IMG/VR virus record: IMGVR_UViG_3300042503_002058
Span: 1-24,149 of that record
Source: a virus
Length of the DNA stretch: 24,149 bases
Reading direction: 5' to 3' (one strand)
The translations under genes and the position numbers were made by a program. Shown here one piece after another: positions 1-8,354 of the stretch; within the stretch, counting starts at the first letter, position 1, and every line of letters begins with the position of its first letter. The notes beneath the pieces are model-generated. The model did no database searches. It saw nothing but the letters and a program-made list of their open reading frames with translations, and was not told where the DNA came from.

Positions 1-768
1 ACCAGTGGCTCCTGTTGCTCCAGTTGTTCCATTCGTACCAGTGGCTCCTGTTGCTCCTGTTAAACCAGCGGGTCCAGGTGCTCCAGACAAGCTTACACTC
101 CAACTATTATATGTTCCAGAACCTGTAATTGTTGTTACATTTACAATCAATGTTGTACCAGAATAACTTGTAACAGATCCTTCCATTTTATTAGAAGAAT
201 CAAAAGAAACTATTACAGATTGTCCTATACTATAAGCAAGACCACTATCAACAGTGAATGTTTTTGATCCTGTGGCTATGCTTGTATTAGTAGTTGATGT
301 TGTAGTATATTTGTCTCCTGCTAAACCAGTGGTTCCTGTTGCACCTGTATTTCCTTGTGCTCCAGTTGGTCCTACTATACCAGTGTTTCCAGTAGCACCA
401 GTTTGGCCTGTATTTCCTTGAGCACCTGTTGGACCGACATCACCTGTATTTCCTTGTGCTCCAGTTTGACCTGTTGCTCCTGTGTTTCCTGAACCCGTAG
501 GACCAGTTGATCCATCATTACCAGTTGCGCCAGTGTTTCCTTGCGAACCTGTTTGGCCAGTATTTCCTTGAGCACCTGTTGGTCCTACTATACCTGTATT
601 TCCTTGTGCTCCAGTTGGTCCTACTATACCAGTGTTTCCTTGTGCTCCAGTTGGTCCTACTATACCAGTGTTTCCAGTAGCACCAGTTTGGCCAGCACCA
701 GTTGCTCCTGTTGAACCTGTTGGTCCTGTAGACTGAGTAATTGGATATTTTTCAGATAATAAAGCCAT
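1..768 (-). CDS. Collagen-like tail fibre protein, C-terminus cut by window edge
   Basis: Reading the minus strand from the ATG at 768 gives an open frame of 256 codons to base 1 with no stop, so the gene continues past the left edge. After a short head ([13 protein letters not shown]), residues about 14-147 are Gly-X-Y triplets built on a 12-residue unit of the type [12 protein letters not shown]. Residues about 148-236 form a non-collagen module (GDKYTTTS... to ...[10 protein letters not shown]) of a kind I recall from phage fibre proteins, and Gly-X-Y triplets then resume. By analogy this is a trimeric fibre or adhesin at the virion surface. It is the last visible gene of the minus-strand tail block. 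A GATAAATA box lies 8 nt before the ATG. The exact attachment point and receptor are unknown. Confidence 0.85.
   Translation of the reverse strand, partial: MALLSEKYPITQSTGPTGSTGATGAGQTGATGNTGIVGPTGAQGNTGIVGPTGAQGNTGIVGPTGAQGNTGQTGSQGNTGATGNDGSTGPTGSGNTGATGQTGAQGNTGDVGPTGAQGNTGQTGATGNTGIVGPTGAQGNTGATGTTGLAGDKYTTTSTTNTSIATGSKTFTVDSGLAYSIGQSVIVSFDSSNKMEGSVTSYSGTTLIVNVTTITGSGTYNSWSVSLSGAPGPAGLTGATGATGTNGTTGATGATG
350..670. repeat. Identical 36-bp repeats in fibre gene
   Basis: The 36-bp stretch at 599-634 is repeated exactly and in tandem at 635-670, and again at 350-385. Each copy encodes one 12-residue collagen unit. The third copy extends into a match of about 59 bp (350-408 against 635-693), offset by 285 bp, which is 95 codons and so in frame. 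Confidence 0.85.
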
Positions 769-776
769 GTTCTAAA

Positions 777-784
777 TATTTATC
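777..784 (-). promoter_or_regulatory. Late-promoter-like box GATAAATA
   Basis: On the minus strand GATAAATA lies 8 nt before the fibre ATG at 768. It differs from the T4 late box TATAAATA at the first base. The longer string GATAAATATT is also found before the fibre gene starting at 6041. Function is inferred from this match and from the gp55 homologue encoded at 18346-18966. Confidence 0.35.
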
Positions 785-792
785 ACTTTATA

Positions 793-1131
793 TTATAAAT
801 TATCCTTAATATAGATAACTCTATTAAGTTTTTTACCGTCATTGAAAGATATAATCATTTCAACGTAGCCATTTTCTAAATTTATATTTTTTCCTTGATA
901 ATTTTCTCCTAAATTTTGGGATTCTACATAAAGTTCTTCGACTAAACTTAATGCACTTTCCGTGTTTAAATTTTCACCTTTTGATATAACAAAACCAGAA
1001 CTAGAATGAACCAAAGTATATAAACTTGTATCTAATTCTTCATTATAATTTAAATTTAATACAACTAATTCATTAGTTTGATTATTCAAATAAACATTTG
1101 CATATTGATCATATATTTCTACGTTTTTCAT
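793..1131 (-). CDS. Small protein of unknown function in tail-fibre block
   Basis: This encodes 112 residues from the ATG at 1131 (MKNVEIYDQYANVYLN). The frame extends upstream to a TTG at 1161, but that would overlap the protease gene, so I chose the ATG, which sits 2 nt after the protease stop. The composition is acidic and Asn-rich, with alternating beta-type stretches and no signal peptide or membrane segment. I do not recognise a family. Its place between a virion-type protease and a fibre gene suggests a small virion or fibre-assembly protein, which is inference only. Confidence 0.7.
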   Translation of the reverse strand: MKNVEIYDQYANVYLNNQTNELVVLNLNYNEELDTSLYTLVHSSSGFVISKGENLNTESALSLVEELYVESQNLGENYQGKNINLENGYVEMIISFNDGKKLNRVIYIKDNL

Positions 1132-1133
1132 AA

Positions 1134-2357
1134 TTAAATAACGGTTAATCCTGTCTGCCAATATCTTTTTCCATTTTCTATAACAAACGGTTCTGATGAT
1201 TTTCCTTCTACATATTTAACTCTTTCATTTCCCAAATTTGTTAAAGCGGTGGTTTGACCATCCCATGCTGTTAATTGTAAAGTAGAACAAATATTATCGA
1301 TGCGACATGCATACGATGGACTATTATCTCCTAAATCTGAACCAGCAAAAGTTAAACCAACCACTTTCCATGCGCTTAAAGATTGACTTTCGGGGTTTAT
1401 TAAAGCACAAACAGCACTACCCGAATCTCCACCACTACTAGCAACAGTAAATGTTCCTCTATAAGTTAAACATGATGTAAAATTTAAAATATTTCCACTA
1501 AAATTAACACCTACAGAAACTCCAACTTGAGTAGCAGTAAGAGAACACGATTCAGAACCCCAAGGTATAGAACCTGGCCATCCAACAGGACCAGTTGTTG
1601 CACCTGATTTAAAAATTGGATTTTTATTTATGACCAAATTATCAATTTCAGAGGTAGTGGCAAATTCAAGATTTCCATAATTTAAATTTAATTGTTTAAA
1701 AGATGTAAGTGTGTTTACTCTACTTGAATTTGTTATGGCTACAACTGCTGCATCAATTGTGTTTCCACTTGCTAAAAGCGGAACATACCTTTTTAATTTC
1801 ATTGTAGATTGATTTGACCAAGGGAAAGCTTGGTATACTGTTGTTTGTCTATTGCTAAAACTTGAAGACAATAAAGATGCGTCTCTTTCTGTATAAGCAG
1901 CAACGTGTGCATTTGTTAATGCAACAAGAGTATTGTCGGTGAGATCTTTACAGATAAGTCCCATAGTTCCTGTAAATGCACTGTTTCCTAAATTTAATGG
2001 ATTATCTATTGATATTCTTGTTCCACCAATATATGTTGTTCGAGATGATCTATGTAATGAAACTGGTTCAATGGAATCGCTAATAGTATAACAAGATGGA
2101 TATGCTACAGCTTGTGGAATTTGAACAACATCGGTATTAATAATGGTTCCATCTTCTGTTGTTATTGTTGATGGTAAAATTTCATTTTGCGGAATAGATG
2201 ATAATGGTTTTTTTTCAGTAACACCAAAAACTATAGAAAGTTCGTCTGTTAATTTTCCATCAACTTCTTTAAATCCATAACCAACCGAATGAACATATTC
2301 TGGAGTTTCTGCTAAAAGCTTTTGTGTTAATTTTTCTATATCTTTAATGTTATTCAT
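1134..2357 (-). CDS. Trypsin-fold serine protease in the tail cluster
   Basis: The 407-residue product carries a full chymotrypsin-type triad: His151 in TNAHVAA, Asp202 in NTIDAAVVAI and Ser312 in GGDSGSAV. The N-terminal part (residues 24-80, including SVGYGFKEVDGKLTDELSIVFGV) resembles the leader region of bacterial trypsin-like proteases of the Nal1-related type. There is no secretion signal, so the protein probably acts as part of the particle or on phage proteins in the infected cell. The start is the ATG at 2357, overlapping the previous gene's end by 8 nt; an upstream TTG at 2366 is less likely. It lies between a LamG-like fibre-tip protein and a small unknown gene, so roles in fibre maturation or in cleaving host surface protein are both possible. 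The fold is confident; the substrate is unknown. Confidence 0.85.
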   Translation of the reverse strand: MNNIKDIEKLTQKLLAETPEYVHSVGYGFKEVDGKLTDELSIVFGVTEKKPLSSIPQNEILPSTITTEDGTIINTDVVQIPQAVAYPSCYTISDSIEPVSLHRSSRTTYIGGTRISIDNPLNLGNSAFTGTMGLICKDLTDNTLVALTNAHVAAYTERDASLLSSSFSNRQTTVYQAFPWSNQSTMKLKRYVPLLASGNTIDAAVVAITNSSRVNTLTSFKQLNLNYGNLEFATTSEIDNLVINKNPIFKSGATTGPVGWPGSIPWGSESCSLTATQVGVSVGVNFSGNILNFTSCLTYRGTFTVASSGGDSGSAVCALINPESQSLSAWKVVGLTFAGSDLGDNSPSYACRIDNICSTLQLTAWDGQTTALTNLGNERVKYVEGKSSEPFVIENGKRYWQTGLTVI

Positions 2358-3057
2358 AAGACACAAAAGTTGTAAATGTTGATGCTGGTATTGTACTAAT
2401 AGGTTCGTCTATTTTATAAACTTTTATACTGTTAAAATATAAATCATTGTTTGGTGCTCCTTCAGTACCTGAAATATAAAATTTAAAACCTCTAATATTA
2501 CTATAACCGTTACGTGTTATATCATTTTCAGTATATGTGGTTGTTCCTAATGTAACAGAATAACTATAAGAATTAAAATTAGTTTTTTTCAAAACAATCT
2601 TTGCAACCATTGTTGGGGAATAATCTTGACCTGTGCTTACTCCATTTATAATATAATTTCCCAATCCCCCTCCACCAACATTAAAATTAAAAACTTCTTG
2701 GGACCAGCCAGCATCATTATAAGCACTAAATCCTTTGTTACCATTTCTAAAATTTACAGAAATAGCTGCGGATAATGCATATCCTACCGATAAATTTGCA
2801 GGAAGGTTTCTTCTTACATCAATAAAATTACTTCCTGCTCCATTACCATATAATCCAAAAGAAGAACCGTTTGTATCTATTAAGCCACCAAATGAAGGTC
2901 CAATAAACGCACCCGCATTACCTGTTGATGTAAAATCCCAAGCATCAAAACCATATCCAAAATTAGATGCACCAGCGAAAGAACCTCCGTAATTAATGGC
3001 GCGATCTTCACCTATTAAAGAGTTTGATCCTGCTAAAGATCCCGAAAATACTCTCAT
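2350..3057 (-). CDS. Glycine-rich LamG-like surface or fibre-tip protein
   Basis: This encodes 235 residues from the ATG at 3057 ([12 protein letters not shown]). The ATG overlaps the stop of the collagen-like gene upstream as TAATG, which fixes the start and suggests translational coupling. The sequence is rich in Gly, Asn, Ser and aromatics. The pattern GFDAWDFTSTGNAGAFIGPS ... SSFGLYGNGAGSNF ... VNFRNGNKGFSAYNDAGW resembles concanavalin/LamG-type beta-sandwich domains of secreted bacterial proteins, remembered rather than searched. Coupling to a collagen-like fibre gene makes a receptor-binding tip or fibre-associated adhesin the natural guess. It ends 8 nt inside the protease gene. Confidence 0.75.
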   Translation of the reverse strand: MRVFSGSLAGSNSLIGEDRAINYGGSFAGASNFGYGFDAWDFTSTGNAGAFIGPSFGGLIDTNGSSFGLYGNGAGSNFIDVRRNLPANLSVGYALSAAISVNFRNGNKGFSAYNDAGWSQEVFNFNVGGGGLGNYIINGVSTGQDYSPTMVAKIVLKKTNFNSYSYSVTLGTTTYTENDITRNGYSNIRGFKFYISGTEGAPNNDLYFNSIKVYKIDEPISTIPASTFTTFVSYE

Positions 3058-4160
3058 TATGATATATCTCCAAAAAGACTCCAATCATTGGCAGATAATT
3101 TAACCACAGTTGCAACAGAATTTTGTGCTCTTATGCTGCGTTTATTTTCTGCACTTCTTAATGTTACTCCGTTTGCAGCAGATAATGTAACTGTTCCTAT
3201 ATTTAAACGAAGTATGCTAATTTGTGTTCCGTTACTAAAATTAACAGAATTATCATTTGGAACAGTTAATGTAATTGCACTAGGAGAATTAGCAGTGATA
3301 AATTCACTACTATCAGTTAATTGAAATGATCTAGTTGAAGTGACTGTATCCAGTGTCAGCGTTGCTGGTGCAAATGTTAATCCTGAATATGGAATAAATT
3401 TCCAACCAACTACAATATTTGTATAAATTAAAGAAAAGTTTCCTGATACATCACAAATTAAATCTTCTGCAACGCCGTCAATATTACTCCCATTTCTTTC
3501 AATTGTTAAATTATTAGAACCATATTTTTCAAAAGTAATATTAATAAATGCACCAGTTAAAGGATTTAATGGGAGTGTTGCTGTAATTGGTGTTGTATAT
3601 GTATTAAAAATAAAACCTTCATTAGAACTTAAAAGCGTATTATTTGTTTCTATTGATACATAATCAAACGATGATCCAGTTTGTCCTGTTGTGCCAGTTG
3701 CTCCTGTATTTCCTGCTCCAGTTGCTCCTGTATTTCCTTGCGATCCTGTTGGTCCTACTATACCAGTGTTTCCTTGAATACCAGTTGGGCCAGTATTTCC
3801 TTGTGTTCCTGTTGGTCCAACATCACCAGTATTGCCTTGAACTCCTGTTGGACCAGTATTTCCTTGTGTTCCTGTTGGTCCAACTATTCCTGTGTTTCCT
3901 TGAATACCAGTTGGACCTGTTGATCCTGTATTTCCTGAGCCAGTTGGTCCTGTTAAACCTGTGTTACCTTGAGTACCTGTTGGTCCTATTAAACCAGTAT
4001 TTCCTTGTGCTCCAGTTGGTCCGACTAAACCAGTATTACCTTGTACTCCTGTTGGTCCTGTTAAACCAGTATTACCTTGTACTCCTGTTGGACCAACTGA
4101 ACCAGTAGGTCCAGTAAAACCTATGTTTTGTATTGGATATAAATTTGAAAGTGTAATCAT
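3057..4160 (-). CDS. Collagen-like tail fibre protein
   Basis: The 367-residue product has a 13-residue head, then Gly-X-Y repeats over about residues 14-162 dominated by a 12-residue unit (GPTG-x-QGNTG-x-x). A globular module follows at about 165-262 ([14 protein letters not shown] to [11 protein letters not shown]), then a second beta-rich domain to the end ([16 protein letters not shown] ... [10 protein letters not shown]). The 165-262 module is closely similar to residues 349-446 of the neighbouring fibre protein at 4170-6041, showing duplication or exchange within the cluster. The start is the ATG at 4160, 9 nt after the upstream stop, with a CATAAATA box 6 nt before it. A trimeric fibre is the likely structure. 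Confidence 0.85.
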   Translation of the reverse strand: MITLSNLYPIQNIGFTGPTGSVGPTGVQGNTGLTGPTGVQGNTGLVGPTGAQGNTGLIGPTGTQGNTGLTGPTGSGNTGSTGPTGIQGNTGIVGPTGTQGNTGPTGVQGNTGDVGPTGTQGNTGPTGIQGNTGIVGPTGSQGNTGATGAGNTGATGTTGQTGSSFDYVSIETNNTLLSSNEGFIFNTYTTPITATLPLNPLTGAFINITFEKYGSNNLTIERNGSNIDGVAEDLICDVSGNFSLIYTNIVVGWKFIPYSGLTFAPATLTLDTVTSTRSFQLTDSSEFITANSPSAITLTVPNDNSVNFSNGTQISILRLNIGTVTLSAANGVTLRSAENKRSIRAQNSVATVVKLSANDWSLFGDIS

Positions 4161-4166
4161 ATTTTT

Positions 4167-4174
4167 TATTTATG
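4167..4174 (-). promoter_or_regulatory. Late-promoter-like box CATAAATA
   Basis: The minus-strand CATAAATA ends 6 nt before the ATG at 4160 and overlaps the stop codon of the upstream fibre gene. It matches the T4 late box in seven of eight positions. A TSS about 6 nt downstream would leave essentially no leader. In AT-rich DNA a single match could be chance. Confidence 0.3.
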
Positions 4175-6041
4175 CTAATTTTGTTATGATAATATCTGGT
4201 GGTGTTGAAGTTGTTTGGTTTGGTGGAGCAGGATCAACTAAAACATCTCTAAGAGATGGGAATGGTCCACCATTAGGTATCGGTGGAACTAAACTAGTTC
4301 CATTATGTTCAACTTGTAACCAAATTCTAGTATCATCTTGAGTTACGTTTAACAATGCATTTCCAAATAAAATTTGATCTTGTGAAACTGTTCCACTTTG
4401 AAAATCTACGATTGATTGGACTTTTACTGGTGTTGCGTATCCAGTAGAAGGTTCATTTTTCCAAAGTGAAACCATTAATTGCAAACCGTTTTGTAAATCA
4501 TACAAGTGAAGGTTAGAATTAATCATATAATAACCAGTTTTTTTGATGGTAATGTATTGTGCTCCTAAAATGCCAGGATTCGTAATTCCACCAAATATTT
4601 CTGGATCTGTATTAACAACTGTTGTTGTAAATGGTATTCTACTAGTACCAGTTAAATTTGTAAGAAGAGTATTCCAAACAGCTTTATAAATTTTAATAGT
4701 TGGGTTTGTTAATCCTGAATATGGAATAAACCTCCATCCAATAGATGATGTTGTGTAAACCAAAGAAAAATTACTTGATACATCAACACCCAAAGCACTA
4801 GCAGCAGAATTTATATTACTACCATTTCTATTGATAGTTAATAGATTCCCTGGTTGAATCGTTGCTGTTATATTAATAAAATCACCAATTGCGGGACTTA
4901 AAGGTAATGTTGCAGTTAATGGACTACTTGTTGTATCAAAAATATAACCAGCATTCGATGAAAGTGTTCTATTTAATGTAATTGATGTATAATTAAAATT
5001 TGAACCAGTAGCTCCCGTTGGTCCTGTTGCACCAGTTTGTCCTGATCCAGTTGGTCCAGTTGGACCTGTTACACCAGTTGCACCTGTTGATGCTATTGCT
5101 AAAATTAAAGATTGATTGCCAGTAAATGATGTTGTTGAATTTATTAAAGTAACAGGAAATGTAACAAAACTATTATCAGCTATAATTGGTGCTGCATTAA
5201 TTCTCCATCTTTGAAAATTTGCAGAATTATTTCTATCTTGAATAACTATTATATCATTTTGTTTAAGTAAACCTAAAAATATGTCAACATCAACAAGATT
5301 TTCTGTTAAGTGACTTGCATGGATTTGTGTTGCATTTGCCTGTGTTAAAGCATTCCATCGAATATAACCAGGATTTGGTGGTGTTATCGTTGTACTAACG
5401 TCTGCTTTATATTCATAAAATGATGTGGATTGTCCTGCTGCTCCTGTTGGTCCTGTGGCTCCAGCTATTCCAACGCCTGTTGCTCCTGTTGCTCCAACTG
5501 GCCCAATTGGACCTGTTGTTCCTGCAACAGCATTTTGCCAATTTGAAGATAATGAACTAACAATCGAATATGTAGTTTGCCAATTAGCAGAAAGTTGTTT
5601 TAAATCGGTTCCTTGATAATTCCAAGTTGTTCCTGCGTTATTTTGTACAGTTATAAATGTGTTTTGCCAATTAGCAGATAATTGTTTTAAATCTGTGCCT
5701 TGATAGTTCCAGTTTGTTGCAGAATTTGCTTGAACAATATTATAGGTTTCTCCACCAGAACCCCATGTTGCAGAATTAGCCAGAACATTAGTATATGTTG
5801 ATTGCCAATTTGATGAAAGTGCTTTTAAATCAGTTCCTTGATAGCTCCATGTTGCTCCAGAATTTTGTCTAACTAAAGAAAACCCCTGATATCCCCTTGG
5901 TTCAGAAGCATAAATTAAATCAATTATGTTTTGAAAACTGGTTTTAATTTCTGCGGTAGCATTACTTTTATAACCTACTAAAAAATCACCTGTAAGTGGA
6001 ATTTGTCTAAGTTCAAATTGTGTAAAATTCCTTTGTGCCAT
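4170..6041 (-). CDS. Large modular tail fibre with collagen segments and C1q-like end
   Basis: The product is 623 residues. The head (1-55) starts MAQRNFTQFELRQIPLTGDFLVGYK, which may be a baseplate-binding region. Next come three near-copies of YQGTDLKQLSANWQ (67-80, 113-126, 142-155) and a fragment at 164-169, giving an Asn/Trp-rich repeat region. Short collagen stretches lie at about 175-203 and 319-347. They flank a domain at 207-316 (YEYKADVSTTITPPNPGYIRWN...). Residues 349-446 are the module shared with the fibre at 3057-4160. The C-terminal part (about 450-623) contains KKTGYYMINSNLHLYDL and DTRIWLQVEHNG, resembling C1q/TNF-type trimer heads. It directly follows gp15, so a long or proximal fibre is plausible. 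Confidence 0.85.
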   Translation of the reverse strand: MAQRNFTQFELRQIPLTGDFLVGYKSNATAEIKTSFQNIIDLIYASEPRGYQGFSLVRQNSGATWSYQGTDLKALSSNWQSTYTNVLANSATWGSGGETYNIVQANSATNWNYQGTDLKQLSANWQNTFITVQNNAGTTWNYQGTDLKQLSANWQTTYSIVSSLSSNWQNAVAGTTGPIGPVGATGATGVGIAGATGPTGAAGQSTSFYEYKADVSTTITPPNPGYIRWNALTQANATQIHASHLTENLVDVDIFLGLLKQNDIIVIQDRNNSANFQRWRINAAPIIADNSFVTFPVTLINSTTSFTGNQSLILAIASTGATGVTGPTGPTGSGQTGATGPTGATGSNFNYTSITLNRTLSSNAGYIFDTTSSPLTATLPLSPAIGDFINITATIQPGNLLTINRNGSNINSAASALGVDVSSNFSLVYTTSSIGWRFIPYSGLTNPTIKIYKAVWNTLLTNLTGTSRIPFTTTVVNTDPEIFGGITNPGILGAQYITIKKTGYYMINSNLHLYDLQNGLQLMVSLWKNEPSTGYATPVKVQSIVDFQSGTVSQDQILFGNALLNVTQDDTRIWLQVEHNGTSLVPPIPNGGPFPSLRDVLVDPAPPNQTTSTPPDIIITKLA

Positions 6042-6044
6042 ATA

Positions 6045-6935
6045 TTATTGAATATTTATCAAAATAGATTCATCAAATGTCATTAAAATTGTTCCATCTA
6101 TAGCAATAATTGCATTTTCCAAGATATTTTCATCTGGTATCTGTCCTGTAATAGGATCAACATATTGACCTTCTGGTAATTGGGTTCCATAATATGTTTC
6201 CCAAGGACCAAAAACATCTTCAAAGCTTTGAATAAGTGACTTGGCTGGATCATCAACCAATAACATTCCATCGTTATATACAGATTGTATTGTATAAATT
6301 TTATTGATTGTTTCATCCATTTTCTTAAACAACCACCCTTTAATAGTAAAAGAAGTATCGGCAGTAATTCTAAAAGATTGTGTTGGTTGTAAATCTACTG
6401 GATAATTTAAATTTATGTTTCCACCCCATAAAATTTCAGATCTAATCTCATAAGGTATAGAAGATTCTGAAATTGCAGGAAGTTTCCAAGAAATAATAAT
6501 GTATGGATCACAATAAGGTATAAAATTAGTAACAATTTGATCCATGTCCGATTGATATTTTGTTACAATCGTCATGTTTACATTGATATTAATTGGAACT
6601 GGTTGAAGAACTGTTTTTATATAAGATCCGCTACCATCTTTAGGGTTATATGCTACACTAAACCCTTGGTTTTTATTAAAAACACGATTATTATCTCTAG
6701 AAATTCCAGAAATATTAACAGCTATTACTGGAACAGTAATACCGCCTGGTGCTGGTGTGGTTAAAAAATTAAATACTCTTTGTTTTGGAGCATAGACATA
6801 ACGAACTTTATGTCCTTCTAACGGAGCTACAACATTTTTATCTTTATCATAGCGTTTAATAATAACATCATTAAATGCCGAGACAAATTGCTCTAAAAGG
6901 GTTTGAATTTCCCAAGCAAATGTATAATTTTTCAT
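6045..6935 (-). CDS. gp15: Tail sheath stabiliser and completion protein, gp15-like
   Basis: The 296-residue product matches T4 gp15 in its diagnostic blocks: an N-terminal stretch with FVSAFNDVIIKRY, then RVFNKNQGFSVAYNP, MTIVTKYQSDMDQIVTNFIPY (T4 has IFTRYEDDMFQIVEQILPYF) and SFTIKGWLFKK before the C-terminal tail. In T4, gp15 forms a hexameric ring that caps the tail tube and sheath and joins the tail to the head. I start at the ATG at 6935; a TTG two codons upstream (6941) is less likely. The length is close to T4 gp15. It opens the structural block, with the fibre gene 3 nt downstream. The identification marks this as a contractile-tailed phage. Confidence 0.85.
   Translation of the reverse strand: MKNYTFAWEIQTLLEQFVSAFNDVIIKRYDKDKNVVAPLEGHKVRYVYAPKQRVFNFLTTPAPGGITVPVIAVNISGISRDNNRVFNKNQGFSVAYNPKDGSGSYIKTVLQPVPININVNMTIVTKYQSDMDQIVTNFIPYCDPYIIISWKLPAISESSIPYEIRSEILWGGNINLNYPVDLQPTQSFRITADTSFTIKGWLFKKMDETINKIYTIQSVYNDGMLLVDDPAKSLIQSFEDVFGPWETYYGTQLPEGQYVDPITGQIPDENILENAIIAIDGTILMTFDESILINIQ
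6053..6060 (-). promoter_or_regulatory. Late-promoter-like box GATAAATA
   Basis: The minus-strand GATAAATA lies 11 nt before the ATG at 6041, in the last codons of the gp15 gene. The ten bases GATAAATATT are identical to those before the fibre start at 768, which supports a shared signal. Confidence 0.35.
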
Positions 6936-6942
6936 TCCCAAC

Positions 6943-6950
6943 TACTTATA
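6943..6950 (-). promoter_or_regulatory. Late-promoter-like box TATAAGTA
   Basis: The minus-strand TATAAGTA lies 7 nt before the gp15 ATG, in the 36-nt gap after the 84-codon gene. It differs from TATAAATA by one base. The same octamer occurs before the holin-like gene. Confidence 0.35.
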
Positions 6951-6971
6951 GAGTAGAAAGGAATTAAATTG

Positions 6972-7226
6972 TTATATTTTTTCGGGCATTAAAGATTTAA
7001 TTAATTCAAAATCTATGTTTTTACGAATGCATTTACAAATTTGATATGCTAAAGTATTGTGATCTCTTCCTAGATGACCCCTACCATAACATTTTTTACA
7101 ATTTTTGGTTTGGTTTTTAACCAAAGGAATATGTCCTGCATCTAAATGTTTAATATCTTTTTCTGGAAAATCAAAAAAAACACCAGAATAAACACTATAA
7201 ACTAGTTTTTTGTTAATCGTTTGCAT
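6972..7226 (-). CDS. Small CxxC/CxC protein, unknown
   Basis: The product is 84 residues with a cysteine cluster in its middle: NCKKCYGRGHLG (C-x2-C-x-G-x-G, as in DnaJ-type zinc modules), followed after about 17 residues by ICKC. Four cysteines in this layout could bind one zinc ion. The N-terminal part (YSVYSGVFFDFPEKDIKHLDAGHIP) is not recognised. The ATG at 7226 overlaps the upstream gene's end by 14 nt, so the two are probably translated together. It ends 36 nt before gp15. A small zinc-binding accessory protein is the most that can be said. Confidence 0.75.
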   Translation of the reverse strand: MQTINKKLVYSVYSGVFFDFPEKDIKHLDAGHIPLVKNQTKNCKKCYGRGHLGRDHNTLAYQICKCIRKNIDFELIKSLMPEKI

Positions 7227-7569
7227 CTATTAAGATAATACTATTCCAAAACTTATTTGTCGAGCTTTTTTTTGGATATATAATTAAATTCGTTTCAATA
7301 TCTGGAGCATATTTTGCAAGTGTTTTTATTCTATAATCAAAATAAATTAAATTATCTTTTTTGTGAAATTCAAAATCAAAAGGAATTGGTATTTCGATTT
7401 TTTCATCTTTTTTCTTTTGCGTGTGCATAACAAAAGTAATATAAAAGTTTTTTTGATAAAATAAAATTAATTTTCCTTGTTTAAATAATTTGTTTTTAGC
7501 TTCTATACGAATATTTTTTTGTAAAAGAAATTTACAAGCATTTTCTAAAGCTGTACCTGAAATACTCAT
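7213..7569 (-). CDS. Hypothetical phage protein, 118 residues
   Basis: The product is basic and beta-rich, with LFKQGKLILFYQKNFYITFVMHT in the first half and FDYRIKTLAKYAPDIETNLIIY in the second. It has no membrane segment or signal peptide. I cannot name a family. The ATG at 7569 comes 1 nt after the stop of the 128-residue gene, and the end overlaps the next gene by 14 nt, so it is in one operon running from the clamp-loader-like gene towards gp15. Confidence 0.75.
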   Translation of the reverse strand: MSISGTALENACKFLLQKNIRIEAKNKLFKQGKLILFYQKNFYITFVMHTQKKKDEKIEIPIPFDFEFHKKDNLIYFDYRIKTLAKYAPDIETNLIIYPKKSSTNKFWNSIILIDAND

Positions 7570-7570
7570 T

Positions 7571-7957
7571 TTATTTGTCCATGAATGCGGCTTTTTGACC
7601 CGCAGACATTTTTCCTATAACTTTATTAAAGTATTCCCAAAACTTTTTTTGTCCTGCATCTTTTGTGGGAATAGCGACAACAATATCAACAGATTCTACT
7701 GGTATATTTCTATAGTCTTGCATCATTATATCCCAAACAGTCAAAAGTCCTTTTGATGCTGCATTGTATATTGGAGCATAACGAGCAGGACGAAAGTTTA
7801 AAATTTTTTTTCCTTCATCGGAATTTAAAAGTTTACCGTCCAAAGTACACAACATTCTTCTTGTTGGTGAATATCTTAGTTTGTTTCTGCGAACAAATTT
7901 AAGTTCAACAACGTTTTGTAAACAAACTTTTCTTAATCCAGTTATACTTAAAGCCAT
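7571..7957 (-). CDS. Conserved T4-type phage protein of unknown function
   Basis: This 128-residue product has a pattern I associate with a small protein found in many environmental T4-type phages: LRKVCLQNVVELKFVRRN, then PTRRMLCTLDGKLLNS, then LLTVWDIMMQDYRNIPVESVD, and a C-terminal FWEYFNKVIGKMSAGQKAAFM. The first half, with an ELKFxRR strand followed by RRMLCTL, resembles small SH3-like DUF2693-type proteins, but that link is a guess. It has no transmembrane segment. It lies 10 nt after the GroES-like gene and 1 nt before the next gene. The function is unknown. Confidence 0.8.
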   Translation of the reverse strand: MALSITGLRKVCLQNVVELKFVRRNKLRYSPTRRMLCTLDGKLLNSDEGKKILNFRPARYAPIYNAASKGLLTVWDIMMQDYRNIPVESVDIVVAIPTKDAGQKKFWEYFNKVIGKMSAGQKAAFMDK

Positions 7958-7967
7958 TATTAATCAT

Positions 7968-8345
7968 TTACTCAGGCTCGCAAACGCCAAAAATTCTTGC
8001 TTCGTTTAAAAACACAATATGTTTTAAACCATTCATGTTTGCAACTTGGATACCTTTATCATTTGGGAAAATGATTGTATCTCCTGTTTTGACTGTTTTG
8101 CAATCAGGACCAGCTATTAATACTTTGGCTAAACGCCATGTAAAATTTACAGTATTAATTGGAACCCATAATGATCCTCTTTTTACTTCGGTTCCATCTT
8201 CATTAACATCGATATATTGACACATTAATATATCGTCTAAAACTTTGGTTAGTTTCCAACCATCCAAATTTAAATCGTTTCCAAGATAATTGTCTAATTG
8301 AACTTTTCCTTTAATTACATCTTCTTGTTTTGGTCTTGCTATCAT
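7968..8345 (-). CDS. GroES-like co-chaperonin
   Basis: The 125-residue product lines up with GroES after a 32-residue N-terminal extension. DDILMCQYIDVNEDGTEVKRGSLWVP (37-62) corresponds to the first strands and the base of the mobile loop. LAKVLIAGPD...VKTGDTIIFPNDKGIQV (72-101) matches GroES VLAVGNG...VKVGDIVIFNDGYGVK. KHIVFLNEARIFGVCE (108-123) matches the terminal VLIMSESDILAIVE. In T4, gp31 replaces host GroES so that GroEL can fold the large capsid protein gp23; a similar role is likely. Residues 56-70 would be the GroEL-contacting loop. It lies between the gp62-like gene and a conserved unknown gene. Confidence 0.7.
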   Translation of the reverse strand: MIARPKQEDVIKGKVQLDNYLGNDLNLDGWKLTKVLDDILMCQYIDVNEDGTEVKRGSLWVPINTVNFTWRLAKVLIAGPDCKTVKTGDTIIFPNDKGIQVANMNGLKHIVFLNEARIFGVCEPE

Positions 8346-8354
8346 ATGTTATCT

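Noticed and set aside
350-700. Evenly spaced repeats resembling a CRISPR-like array
   Set aside because: The 36-bp period is 12 codons of a Gly-X-Y protein with no unique spacers or leader.
3644-4108. Long plus-strand frames (3644-4108 and 3681-3923) rich in Leu/Cys
   Set aside because: They are the antisense of the collagen Gly-X-Y tract, whose repeated codons avoid stops on both strands.
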